Below are positions 11,701 through 22,309 of a stretch of DNA of 64,000 nt, piece by piece; the stretch's first letter is position 1; the number at the start of each line of letters is the position of its first letter. Both the position numbers and the translations under genes were made by a program. Origin of the DNA: Caprimulgus europaeus (Eukaryota; Chordata; Aves; Caprimulgiformes; Caprimulgidae); contig OU015539.1 of NCBI GenBank assembly GCA_907165065.1, forward strand, positions 17,266,816-17,330,815, in the 5' to 3' direction. The notes under the pieces were generated by a model. That model did not search any database. It was not told the origin of the DNA and saw only the letters and a program-made list of their open reading frames with translations.

Positions 11701-13109
11701 TCAGATCTAGATCTCTGCTAAACATGTATGAAAGGCAGAGAATTCAGGCAATTTAGCTCCTCAAACATAGCTGTGACACAGTTAATGTAAAAGATAATGT
11801 TGATACAGACACTTAAGGATCAGCTAAGTCAACATTTGAGCATGAAGGAGAAAAAAGTACTTGGGCATAAAGTCCTTTAGCACAGAGCAATGGCAAGTGC
11901 AGAGGTACACACAGCACCTGTACTGTGACCAAGTCATGACAGCTGGAGCAGTACAGCAAGCTGGTGCCTCACCTTCTGCAAGGACCTGCCTCAGCTGAAA
12001 AGCACCTGCCTGCAGTGGGGTAAGGGCACTAAAATTCACACAGATGATGGATATGGTAATAGCTCTGATGGACATTAGGACTGAAACATATTTGCAAAGG
12101 GGAAGGGGGCAAAAATTGATTCCTAATTTTGTTTCAAGCAGCCTGGAGAGATTTGCAGTCCAGCTAGACAATCCTGCAGCACAGGATCAAATACCTATGA
12201 AAAAAATCCACCAAGTCCATACCTTAACTTGTCAAGTCAGACTCTTCGCTTATTACCTCTGTCACCTGCTCAGGCCAGTGACCCAAGCCATCAGAACAAA
12301 GCTGTCATTTGCTAATTACAGCTGAGCTGGTACCAGAGGGACCCTTGTTCTACCATCCTGAGCAACAAGAATAGCAGCAATGTCAAAGGAATCTCACTGA
12401 AGCAAGAAAGCATTGTTCACCTGCTTCCCTCATCAACGTGCATCTGCATTCAGACACAACATTCCACACACCAGGTTGCATACTTATTCCAGGAAATGCT
12501 GGATGCTCTGATTTCCTCAGGGAAATCTAATGATGGGAAAGTTTTTCTTCTTTCACGTTGTAGCTGGAGCAAATAAGAATCACTGCAAATACTCACTCTT
12601 TGTTCCCTGAGATCTGAGTGACAGCTGCACAATTCCCCCATCTGCCTGTTTCTGCACAACGCGCAGGATGCTTCACGTTTCCTTCTGAACTTTTTTTTTT
12701 TTCCACACTCTACTTTAGATTTTCACATTATTCTCTGCCTCTGAATGCAGAGAAATAGGAATGGGTCTGTTTCTTCAGAGATTAATGAGGCATTGGCCTG
12801 GTTATACATTGAGTAAAGAATATCTGCCAGCTCCTTAGTTGGTGGACACCGGATCAAGTCCTTTCATGCCAGTAAAACTAGGAAGCTTTAGGCTTTCGAA
12901 ACACTCTGTTCAGAGAGTTCATGGGGATCATTCCAACTATTGCAGGCAGCTATGCAAAAATCTCATTTCCAAATTAAACTTTACTTCTATTTTCAACCTC
13001 CTTTCTCTACCTGTCCTCTGCTACTTAAAACACTTTGTCCTCCTTTCTTTCAAAAGCTGTTTGCAAATGCCAGAGGTAAGCAATTATTATCAGATTTTTA
13101 TATTTATTA
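8726..13109. other. Unique non-coding stretch
   Basis: No gene was recognised. The interval has a GC/CpG-richer patch at 9047-9230 and a short AAAAT microsatellite at 10404-10439. Minus-strand frames near 9349-9590 are leucine-rich but have no convincing splice or family evidence. They do not match the TSPAN4 exon expected to follow the one at 18202. Confidence 0.5.
10404..10439. repeat. AAAAT microsatellite
   Basis: An A-run followed by about six TAAAA pentamers. Confidence 0.92.
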
Positions 13110-13337
13110 TTACTTAGACTGGATATTTGGAAGAATTTCTTTGCTGAAAGGGTTCTGAGGCATTGGAAGGGGTTGCCCAGGGCAGTGGTGGAGTCCCCAT
13201 CCCTGGAGGGATTGAAGAGTCGTGTAGACACAGTGCTGAGGGACATGGGTCAGTGGGGACTGGTCAGTGTTGGGTTCATGGTTGGACTGGATGAGCTTAA
13301 AGGGCTTTTCCAACCCAGGCAGCTCTGTGACTCTGTA
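13110..13337 (+). mobile_element. CR1 LINE 3' fragment
   Basis: Shows the end of CR1 ORF2 (nucleotides GGAAGGGGTTGCCCAGGGCA, then GTGGAGTCCCCATCCCTGGA) and the 3' UTR (GGTTGGACTGGATGAGCTTA, then CCAACCCAGGCAGCTCTGTG). It is about 230 bp and differs clearly from the other CR1 copies in the window, so it is a different subfamily. Confidence 0.88.
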
Positions 13338-15193
13338 TTACCATTTCCACCTAAGATCACAGCAGCCTATTACCAAATGTGGTTGCTCTGACAACCCAAT
13401 ACAAATGTCACAGGTGCAGAACACAAAGGGACAGGATCAGTGTCACCTTCTCTGCAACCCAGCGTATGAAATGGAAACAGATGGAAATGTCTCTTCGATA
13501 CTGCTCATTCCTCACTCACTCAAGCCAGCTCCTTAGGAAATCTCATCCCTTATCATGTCATCAGATAGTATTTATGTAGTTTATAACTTGAATATTTGCC
13601 ATTCCACCCTGACAGCATCCCTGGGTACTCCTCCAGCTTGATTGATTCTACTTCCTTCTCTTTTTGTCCATTCCAAGCCTCACTTCATCAGACTATTGCA
13701 TACAGACTCCACAAGGGACATGATATCCTAGCTTTTATTTCTTGCTTTCCTTTTAGTACTCCATTAATAGCTTTTCATTGCTTTTAAGCCCACCACAAAC
13801 CTGTTTCATCTGCCTGCAGACCTTGTCTAACTCCCTTCTACCCCAGTTCCCTAATTTTGTTTAGCATTGCCTCTTTATTGGTCTAGTGCTGGGGCTGGCT
13901 GGAGGTGAGGGCAACTTAAGAGAATCAAATACATTATTCAGTGAATAGTGCAACAGAATATGCAACCACCCTTATGATCAAAGAGCCTCCATCAGCCCAT
14001 CTGGGACACCTGTGTGGCCAGACTCCACTTCCCTGTCTGGGTACCACCAAACTTCCAACTCCCAAATGGAAGAAAAACTTTGGAAAAGTTAGCACAAGAG
14101 GAAATGTCACTGACATCACACATGAGCAAGACAACTCATTGCATGAGGTGCTGTCACATTTATGGTAATCCCTTCTGGAGACATAAATTACAGGAATTCA
14201 GTTCAAAAAGCAATTTCAGCTGCTACCAGGAACAAAGCCAGATGTGAAGTGGTGGCCTGGGAGCCACAGAAAGGAGAGTGAGGACTTGATGCTGCAGTGA
14301 CTGTTGAACCCTGTGTGTGTCATACACACAGGGCTGCCAGGGCTTAGTAGCTTTCCCTTTACAACTGAGATGGTAAATCCCATCACATCCCCGCTGGAAG
14401 AAAACAGTCCTTTTAAAAAGCAGTAGAGAAGAGGCATTCTCAGGGATGTTTAACAAAAATAGATATTTTGGGAAGAGATTATTTTCCTTTTGGCAGAATA
14501 TGGTGCTGGGAACACCTGTGAAATAAGAAAAGGATGAAGAGAAGTAGCAACCACATGCCCTAAGAACAGCTTTGGTTTGATATTCAGCAAGTTATTTCAT
14601 TTAAGCATTTATTTTCCTACCTACATTACTTAGAAAAACGGGAGCTGGCCAAAATCAAATGCCCTGGCCCTGAACTTAAAGCACTATTTCAAACACCAGT
14701 CAAACAGAATGAGCAATCTGGGGGAAGGAAGACTAAGAACAAACCTACATGATAAAGCTTTGCTCCCAGAAACAAGTTCCTACCACCACCCATTTCCCTC
14801 CCAGACAGACAGACTCAACAGTGAGCCCACAAGAGCTCAAAAGTCTCGCTGGTATTGAGTGAGGGTGAGTGAGTACCGATGCACACTGTGGAAAGTTCCT
14901 CTAGACTGAACAAAAAGTGACTCCAGCACCGACTAAGGAGCTGTACTTCAGCCCTCTGTGGCTGGGCTTACTCAGAATTAAAGCAGCTGCAATCAGCTCT
15001 GATGTAACTTGATTTTGAAGAGAATTGAGTAAAACAGAGGCTGTGCTGAACAGCTGCTGTACACGGAATTAAGGACAGGCAGACAGAGGCAAATGCTGGT
15101 ACCAAATCAGATCAAGCTTCCCAATTCTCCCATGCAAAGAGCTCCTAAATGAATCTGGATTCCATTGCATTACCTAGCTTGATCCATCGAGTG
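13338..15193. other. Unique non-coding stretch
   Basis: No gene, RNA or transposon was recognised. It is ordinary intronic-looking sequence leading up to the minisatellite. Confidence 0.5.
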
Positions 15194-16716
15194 CAGTCCT
15201 TACACCATGCACTGAAGGGCAGTGGATCAGTCCTTACACCGTGCACTAGGGCAGTGGATCAGTCCTTACACTGTGCACTAGGGCAGTGGATCAGTCCTTA
15301 CACCGTGCACTGAAGGGCAGTGGATCAGTCCTTACACCGTGCACTGAAGGGCAGTGGATCAGTCCTTACACTGTGCACTAGGGCAGTGGATCAGTCCTTA
15401 CACCATGCACTGAAGGGCAGTGGATCAGTCCTTACACCGTGCACTGAAGGGCAGTGGATCAGTCCTTACACCGTGCACTGAAGGGCAGTGGATCAGTCCT
15501 TACACTGTGCACTAGGGCAGTGGATCAGTCCTTACACCGTGCACTGAAGGGCAGTGGATCAGTCCTTACACCATGCACTGAAGGGCAGTGGATCAGTCCT
15601 TACACCGTGCACTGAAGGGCAGTGGATCAGTCCTTACACTGTGCACTAGGGCAGTGGATCAGTCCTTACACCGTGCACTGAAGGGCAGTGGATCAGTCCT
15701 TACACCGTGCACTGAAGGGCAGTGGATCAGTCCTTACACCGTGCACTGAAGGGCAGTGGATCAGTCCTTACACCGTGCACTGAAGGAAGGGCAGTGGATC
15801 AGTCCTTACACCGTGCACTGAAGGGCAGTGGATCAGTCCTTACACCGTGCACTGAAGGGCAGTGGATCAGTCCTTACACCGTGCACTGAAGGGCAGTGGA
15901 TCAGTCCTTACACTGTGCACTAGGGCAGTGGATCAGTCCTTACACCGTGCACTGAAGGGCAGTGGATCAGTCCTTACACCGTGCACTGAAGGGCAGTGGA
16001 TCAGTCCTTACACCGTGCACTGAAGGGCAGTGGATCAGTCCTTACACTGTGCACTAGGGCAGTGGATCAGTCCTTACACCGTGCACTGAAGGGCAGTGGA
16101 TCAGTCCTTACACCGTGCACTGAAGGGCAGTGGATCAGTCCTTACACTGTGCACTAGGGCAGTGGATCAGTCCTTACACCATGCACTGAAGGGCAGTGGA
16201 TCAGTCCTTACACCATGCACTGAAGGGCAGTGGATCAGTCCTTACACTGTGCACTGAAGGGCAGTGGATCAGTCCTTACACTGTGCACTGAAGGGCAGTG
16301 GATCAGTCCTTACACCATGCACTGAAGGGCAGTGGATCAGTCCTTACACCATGCACTGAAGGGCAGTGGATCAGTCCTTACACCGTGCACTGAAGGGCAG
16401 TGGATCAGTCCTTACACCATGCACTGAAGGGCAGTGGATCAGTCCTTACACCGTGCACTGAAGGGCAGTGGATCAGTCCTTACACCATGCACTGAAGGGC
16501 AGTGGATCAGTCCTTACACCATGCACTGAAGGGCAGTGGATCAGTCCTTACACTGTGCACTGAAGGGCAGTGGATCAGTCCTTACACTGTGCACTGAAGG
16601 AAGGGCAGTGGATCAGTCCTTACACCATGCACTGAAGGAAGGGCAGTGGATCAGTCCTTACACCATGCACTGAAGGAAGGGCAGTGGATCAGTCCTTACA
16701 CTGTGCACTGAAGGGC
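15194..16716. repeat. 45-copy 34-bp minisatellite
   Basis: Tandem units run GGGCAGTGGATCAGTCCTTA then CACNNTGCACTGAA. Reading every copy by eye gives 45 units: 33 of 34 bp (the first partial), eight of 32 bp (CACTA in place of CACTGAA) and four of 38 bp (an extra GAAG-type tetramer). These lengths sum exactly to the span. Units are otherwise nearly identical. The variable site is CCGTG, CTGTG or CCATG. Each unit carries a CACTG-N5-CAGTG dyad across the unit junction and a GTGCAC palindrome. The array lies about 1.5 kb from the TSPAN4 exon, on its downstream side, presumably in the intron. Confidence 0.98.
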
Positions 16717-16803
16717 GCTGCTGAGTACTGTGCAGCACGTTAGATCTGCACACACAAGCTCTACCATTAGACTTGGCAGCCTGTGGACTCCTGCTGCACT
16801 GGC

Positions 16804-16941
16804 ACTGAAGCTGTTATCCAGTAATTACATCTGGCTGCTCAGACACCTCCTCCACAAAGTGGGTACTTATAGGACTGTTAAAATTGTCAAGGACTTCAGC
16901 CTTCCCAGTGTAAATTTCCACTCACAAAATCACCTGAATTT
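16804..16941 (+). repeat. 138-bp direct repeat, copy A
   Basis: Identical base for base to 17363-17500, offset by 559 bp. It begins ACTGAAGCTGTTATCCAG and ends CACCTGAATTT. No transposon features are seen, so it is a segmental micro-duplication. Confidence 0.97.
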
Positions 16942-17342
16942 TAATTTATGTTGTTCATTTTCATCTCAAACCACCTACCTGCCACATAAATAAGCCCTTA
17001 CTAGCCTCGGCTGAATAGTCCTGATTTTTACTGTTTAAAAATCAGCAGAAACAACTAATTAAGGCAGGGGTCTGGAAAGAGTCCTCTATTGAGGCCTGGA
17101 ATCTCACAGTCATTTTCAAAGACTTTTCAGGGTGAATTTTTCTTGGACACTGTGTGTCTCAACTCGTTCTCTAGTTCCCAGGGGAGTAAAATGAGTATGT
17201 GAGGCACAGTGAGGAACAGTCTTCTACAAAGGAATCGTCAGCTCACCAAGCTAAAGCCCAGCTTCACTTCACTCTGAAGTTTGCCAAACCTCACGGTGAA
17301 GTCCTGGACTTGAGCAGCAAGATCCCCTCACTTCCTGGTCTT

Positions 17343-17393
17343 CCAGATGTAATTACTGGATAACTGAAGCTGTTATCCAGTAATTACATCTGG
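17343..17393. repeat. Perfect 22-bp inverted repeat
   Basis: Arms 17343-17364 and 17372-17393 are exact reverse complements, separated by the 7-base spacer TGAAGCT. The right arm lies inside copy B of the 138-bp repeat (copy A equivalent 16813-16834). The left arm is therefore an inverted extra copy placed just before the duplication start. Confidence 0.97.
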
Positions 17394-17500
17394 CTGCTCA
17401 GACACCTCCTCCACAAAGTGGGTACTTATAGGACTGTTAAAATTGTCAAGGACTTCAGCCTTCCCAGTGTAAATTTCCACTCACAAAATCACCTGAATTT
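17363..17500 (+). repeat. 138-bp direct repeat, copy B
   Basis: Exact second copy of 16804-16941. The two diverge immediately after base 17500 (G here, T after 16941) and before 17363. Confidence 0.97.
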
Positions 17501-18201
17501 GATTCAGCTGAACAGGACCCAAAATATACACTAACACCAACCTCAGCATGCACCCACAACTCAAAATCCAGCTTTGAGTAACACCGAATTACATTCTGAT
17601 AAAAGACACCAGGGATGTGGCTCAAGCCTCTGCTAAATCACAGACAGCTGGCACATTCATAATCTTTAATTTCACAGCAGTCTTGTGCTGGCACCTTTGC
17701 TTCCTGACATCTCAGCCTTTTGAGAGGTAATGACAGGCAAAACCACTGTTGCCAAATGTGAAGGACTTAATTTCGCATTTAAACCAAAATCAATCTCTTT
17801 ACAATTGATCTTTCTGGCCAGGACTTCAGATCATCAGTCCTGCCAGGGTAGAGGTTTGGAGTAGATAGCTACCAAAGTTGAGTGAAAAATAATTCCAGAG
17901 TACACTGCAAAAGATGTCTTCCCAAACCTCTCCCTCTTCTCTGAAGAGTTCAAGGAAGCCCACACCACCACTAACCATTCCTTTCTTGCAGGTCCCATCT
18001 TCCAAGGACAGGTTAAAAGCACAGTCAGGAATGATCTAGCAGCTCCTTAGAGCTATCAAGGACTGATTCAAACATGACTCACACCTCATCCATGACAAGT
18101 GGGCAACTTCTGTTGAAGTACAGGACACTGTAACATGCACTGGAACAGCACCAGCAGCCCAGGCCAGCAGACACTGCAGTGGCACAGCAGCCAATACTCA
18201 C
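17501..18201. other. Presumed TSPAN4 intron just after the exon
   Basis: No further exon or transposon was recognised. By orientation this is the intron that follows the tetraspanin exon on the minus strand. Confidence 0.5.
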
Positions 18202-18393
18202 ACTCAGCAGGAGGCACTTGTTTTCTTTGATGGCGCCTATGCAGCCCACGAAGCCAATGATCATGACAAACGTCCCCGTGACGATCAGCAGGTTGGCAGC
18301 TGACAGGGATGGGAAAGAAGAGGAGAGGGTGGCAAAGTTCCCTTGGGTAACAGCCAGCCAGATGCCTACTCCAAGGATTCCACAGCCTCCCAA
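18202..18393 (-). CDS. TSPAN4: Tetraspanin-4 internal exon (TM1/TM2 region)
   Basis: The 192-bp exon encodes 64 residues, starting LGGCGILGVGIWLAV and ending GAIKENKCLLLS. It contains the end of TM1 (GCGILGVGIWL), the small extracellular loop (TQGNFATLSSSFPSLSAAN), TM2 (NLLIVTGTFVMIIGFVGCIG) and the cytoplasmic GAIKENKCLLL signature of tetraspanins. Tetraspanins are four-pass membrane proteins that organise integrins and other partners into membrane microdomains. On the minus strand the exon follows a pyrimidine tract and CAG (TTTCTCTTTATTTTCCCAG, ending at 18394) and is followed by the donor GTGAGT (18196-18201). Both ends are phase 0. From memory, the mammalian TSPAN4 exon has the same 64-residue length and differs at about eight positions; TSPAN9 is the next best candidate and fits worse. 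The preceding exon (start codon, rest of TM1) and all later exons were not found in the window. Confidence 0.9.
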
Positions 18394-19799
18394 CTGGGAA
18401 AATAAAGAGAAACACAGAAACTCAGTTAGTGCACCCAAGCAACCCCAGATATTCATATACAGCCCCACCTCAGCACGGCAGCGGTGGGACAGCTCTGCGG
18501 GGGTACACCCAGCACTCACACCTAACAGGAACTGATCTCTCCCTGGGGCACTTCCAGAGGGAAAACAGACACAGGAGAAAGGAAAAAATGTACAGAGGGG
18601 GAACTCAGCACTAAGATGGAACTCTCAAGAGACACACTCAGATTTCCTAAACTGAAGACTCAACTGCAAATACCAGGCAATACTCACTCTAGTGAAAAAG
18701 CAGACACTGAGGAAAGGAGAAATTCCCAAAGATTCACATCTCAAAGGGATTGAAAAAATCCACATCCTATTTAGGTACCTCAGAGCTGCCCAGAACGGCT
18801 GAAGCACTTTAAATTGCCTGTTCCTCCCATCCCAATACACCATCCTCCACCCCTGGCACACACCATAAACACATCTTGCCAGAGCAGCCCCTGGTAGGAC
18901 ACTCACATCTCTCCTTCGTTAGTGCCTGCCCGAGGTCTAGCCTCCCCGGGAAGCAAGAGAGCATTTTCAGTGTGAAGGGGTGAGAGAAGGAGGGAGAATC
19001 CTCCCACAACATTAAAAAAACAGATGTTTACTCCCAGTGTGGCCACTGGTAATTCAATCCTCAGAAGAAGACTTGGCTGGCTTAGGCAAAGTCTGAGAGG
19101 GAGCAGTAGTAGAGGCTCCCAGGCACGTGAGCAAGGAGAAGGGAGGGTGTCAGTGCAGGCAACAGCCACCACAAAACCAGAAAATTTACAATTACTATGT
19201 ATGCAAGGAACTTCCAAGAACCACCAACATTTCTAAGCATACTGCTTCTAATCCTGAGAAAGCCTTCAGAATTGTAACAGTCTGAGTAAGCTAAGCAATT
19301 AAATAGCATTAAACCAAAGGGATTTTGCATTATTCTAGTCACACAGCAGAGGATCTTTCCTTCCTGCTCTCCCTTTAAAATAAGCAATTTTTATTGAGTT
19401 TTATAATTGCACTTTATTATCCAAATCAATTAAAGGCTAGGAGCTAGGAAAGGAATGGTGTTCACAGAGCAGTAAGTCACACACAGGAGCATATCAATTA
19501 GAAGGCTGCAGAAAGTGGATGAGCATGAGGCAGCTGACGGACCAGGGCAGGAGAAAGACGGAGCCAATCCTGAGGCAGAGCTAAGCCTCAGGACTCAAAC
19601 ACAGGAGAGAAACACAAAAGCCACAGCAATTTCTTTTGCTAACTGCTAAGGCTGCCTCTGCACACCGCTGAGTTCCTCCTCAATAGGGACAATGGTGGCA
19701 GCTGGGTCTCAAGGCACCAACACCCGTGTCTCCAGGAGAGAAGGCAGACTCCAGGACACAGGGACTCCAATCATCTGGGGACTCAATTGATCATCACTG
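18394..19799. other. Presumed TSPAN4 intron, upstream side
   Basis: The acceptor pyrimidine tract for the exon lies at about 18396-18418. Beyond that I recognise no exon or repeat. The small upstream coding exon expected for a tetraspanin (start codon to mid TM1) is not visible. Confidence 0.5.
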
Positions 19800-19949
19800 C
19801 CCCCTCCCTGGAAGTGTTCTCAGCCAGGTTGGATGAGGCTTTGAGCAACCTGGTCTAGTGGAAGGTGTCCCTGCTGCTGGCAGGGGGGTTGGAACTGGAT
19901 GAGCTTTGAGGTCCCTTCCAACCCAAACCAGTCTGGGATTCTGTGATTC
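19800..19949 (+). mobile_element. Very short CR1 LINE 3' fragment
   Basis: Only the last 150 bp of the element remain: CTCCCTGGAAGTGTTCTCAG, GAGCAACCTGGTCTAGTGGA and GAGGTCCCTTCCAACCCAAA, ending GGGATTCTGTGATTCC. It is almost identical to the ends of the copies at 3360 and 42722. Confidence 0.93.
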
Positions 19950-20698
19950 CATTATCTCATTCAGCAGCTTTTTCAGCTGCAGACACCCCACATGGCCATG
20001 TCCAGCCCTTTGCACAGTGCTCCCCACAAGCACCACACAGGGACAGTCCATGCCCTGACCATACCCTGGAAATATTTCCCCTCTGTGCCCACCTGTGGAC
20101 ACGTGGGATCTTTAACATGGTTAAAATGACTGAAGAACAACCAGGGAGGAAGAACACTTAAAGAAGGTAACCTGGAGAAAATCATTTCGGGAAACTGAAG
20201 GGATCTAAACAAAATTATCAACATGGCCCAAGGAAAAAAATTAGGAATAAATTCCCTAAAACAGGAATAAAACTCTGAAGGTCTACAGGACTACACAACA
20301 GCATGGAAGGAGGGGTAGCAGACCAAGCCAAAAGCTAAGTGGTCAGAGCATGGACATACAGCCAGGACCAGCACTGAACTGGCCAAGGAATGGGATGGAA
20401 ACCACAACTGCACTTCTGCCCCCACAGCCCCATGGACCTTCTGCCTCGAAACAACCTCAGAGCCACAGGCACACGGAGGCCACACCAACGGCCCAGTTAA
20501 GCCTAACGAGGGCAGATGCCCAGCAGCAGCAGAGGCATGACCCTGTAGTATGTTCAGCTCCTATCTTCAGTTCTCTGTTCTGGAGGAATTCAACAGCACC
20601 CATCAGAGGCAGCTCATTCCATCATCCCTCGTGCTCCCCGTGCTGCTGCACTGCTCTGAGTGCCACTCACACAGCATAAAAAGGATCTGAAGCTGCTG
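19950..20698. other. Unique non-coding stretch
   Basis: I see nothing recognisable; short overlapping frames only. Confidence 0.5.
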
Positions 20699-20805
20699 AG
20701 AGTGTCCAGAGCAGGGACACAACACTGGGGAAGGGTTTAGAGGGGAAGGGTACGAGGAGAGGAGGAGACTGAGAGGAGATCTCATTGTGGTCTAGAACTT
20801 CTGGG
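20699..20805 (+). mobile_element. Short CR1-like LINE fragment
   Basis: Shows AGAGTGTCCAGAGCAGGGAC, then GGGTTTAGAGGGGAAGGG and GAGACTGAGAGGAGATCTCATTGTGGTCTA. These resemble the CR1 ORF2 segment that encodes ERVQRR...LRGDLI. Both ends are lost and divergence is high. Confidence 0.55.
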
Positions 20806-21669
20806 TCAGAGCAAAGAAAAACCTGCTGTAGTTAGTTCTGTGCTGCCTGTTTGTTTTGATTTCTTCATCCTGGTATCTAAGGAGCTGTTAAGTTACAGAT
20901 ACTTTTATTTAATTATTTATGATGTTCTCTTTCCTCCACTTTTTCTCCCCTTACCCCATCCCCAACCCCCAGTCCCTGTTTGTGCCAAACAGTCAGAAGC
21001 AGAGTGATAAGATGATAAGTCTTGACAGCTATCAGGGCTTGCCAAGATGGGAAATTAAACAAAAACAAAACCATTAACAGGGCTAATTTTGACAATTTGG
21101 GGGCTCCCATGCAAACAGTGAAGCTGTCACGGTTAAGAGAGAAAACATTAAACCAAAAAGATGAGCGAGAAGTCAACAGCTTGAACCTGATCTATTGGCA
21201 GATAAATATGAGTCTGTATGGGCTCCATGTGGTGGGTGCAGGGTTGACTCAAAAAAAACCCACAAAAAAAATCCACCAAAAACCAAACCCCCCAAAACCC
21301 ACAAACCTCCCTCAAAGATGTCAGGCTCCTGACAACAGCGTTTTTTAAATTCCCTTGTGAAGTGTTTAACACATTATTTGCCTCATTGTTCACAGTAACG
21401 CACTCTCTGGTGAGTAAGGCAGCTCATGGCAACCTCTGAAACAAAACCCAGCTTCCTTGAACATGCTTTTTCCAGTAAATGCTGCATCTTTTTGAAAAAT
21501 CTTTTATTCTAAGGTTAAAACAGTGGGACATGAGAAGGGATAGTGCCACAGCTCTAAAACTTAGGAGATTTAAGTGTCTGTTGCAGGACAGACCTCAGTG
21601 TAAATCCCTTGTAGGCTCTTTGTCTGTGCTCAAGTTGGAAAATCGTGAGTACAAAGACACAAGGGGTCG
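20806..21669. other. Non-coding stretch with A/C-rich low complexity
   Basis: An A/C-only tract lies at about 21254-21308 (runs of A4-A8 alternating with C2-C6). The rest is unique, with no gene recognised. Confidence 0.6.
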
Positions 21670-22309
21670 TGTCCTGGGGTGAGCTGGGCAGAGCTGGTTC
21701 TGTTCAGCCCCCAGAACAGCGCTGGGGGTTGGGTTCAGCTGGGATTTGTCAGGAGAGAAACGCTGAGAACATCCCCATGTTGGCATTTGTGTCCCTGGCG
21801 CTGAAGGACTTTGTGTTTGTCCCTCTGCAAGCGCAAGAGCTCAGGGGTGAGGAATATTGCCATGGATCAGCTCCATGGGCACTGGGCTCTGCCAAGGGGC
21901 TGTTCCATCTCCTGTCCCCCATGGGCAGGAGATCCATGAGGGGCTCTTCCTCTCTGGCTCTCTCTGGCTCTCGCTCGGGCTCTGGCTCTCCCGGGATTGC
22001 GGTTTCGGGTCGGGATTGTCGCTGCTCCGGGATCGTTCTCTGGGCATGGGCCGGGCTGGGTGGGCGGGTGCTGAGCAATGGCACTGGGTGTCACTCATTT
22101 GCATATTCTATTACTGTTATCACTATCACTATTATTTTAATATCAGTATTATTTTAACTTTTATTTCCATTATTAAATTGTTCTTGTCTCCCCCTATGAG
22201 TCTCCTTCCCCTTGCCCCCCAACCCTCTCCCCTATTCCCTGGGGTGGGGGGCGGCGGGTTAATGGCTGTGTTGGCTGCTGCCCAAGGGCCAGCCCAGGGA
22301 AATATCACA
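21670..22309 (+). mobile_element. Solo ERV LTR, GC-rich type (plus copy)
   Basis: Starts TGTCCTGGGGTGAGCTGGGC and ends about AAATATCACA, so it has TG...CA ends. It contains a CpG-rich block near 21970-22045 (GGGATTGCGGTTTCGGGTCG), an octamer ATTTGCAT at 22097-22104, an AT-rich run (about 22105-22175) and a TTAAATTGTTCTTGTCTCCC motif shared with the LTR 3' half at 3490. It is homologous, in opposite orientation, to 58601-59213. The flanking 5-mers (GGTCG and AGTGG) do not match, so the 3' boundary or the target duplication has been altered. Open frames across it are not retroviral genes. Confidence 0.85.

Noticed and set aside
15194-16716. CRISPR-like regular repeat
   Set aside because: Units are directly head to tail with no unique spacers, and the context is a vertebrate genome; it is a minisatellite.
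18079-18519. Full 146-codon minus-strand frame as tetraspanin coding sequence
   Set aside because: Tetraspanin similarity stops exactly at the splice sites (18202 and 18393). The rest is intron read-through, and the methionine upstream is not the gene's start.
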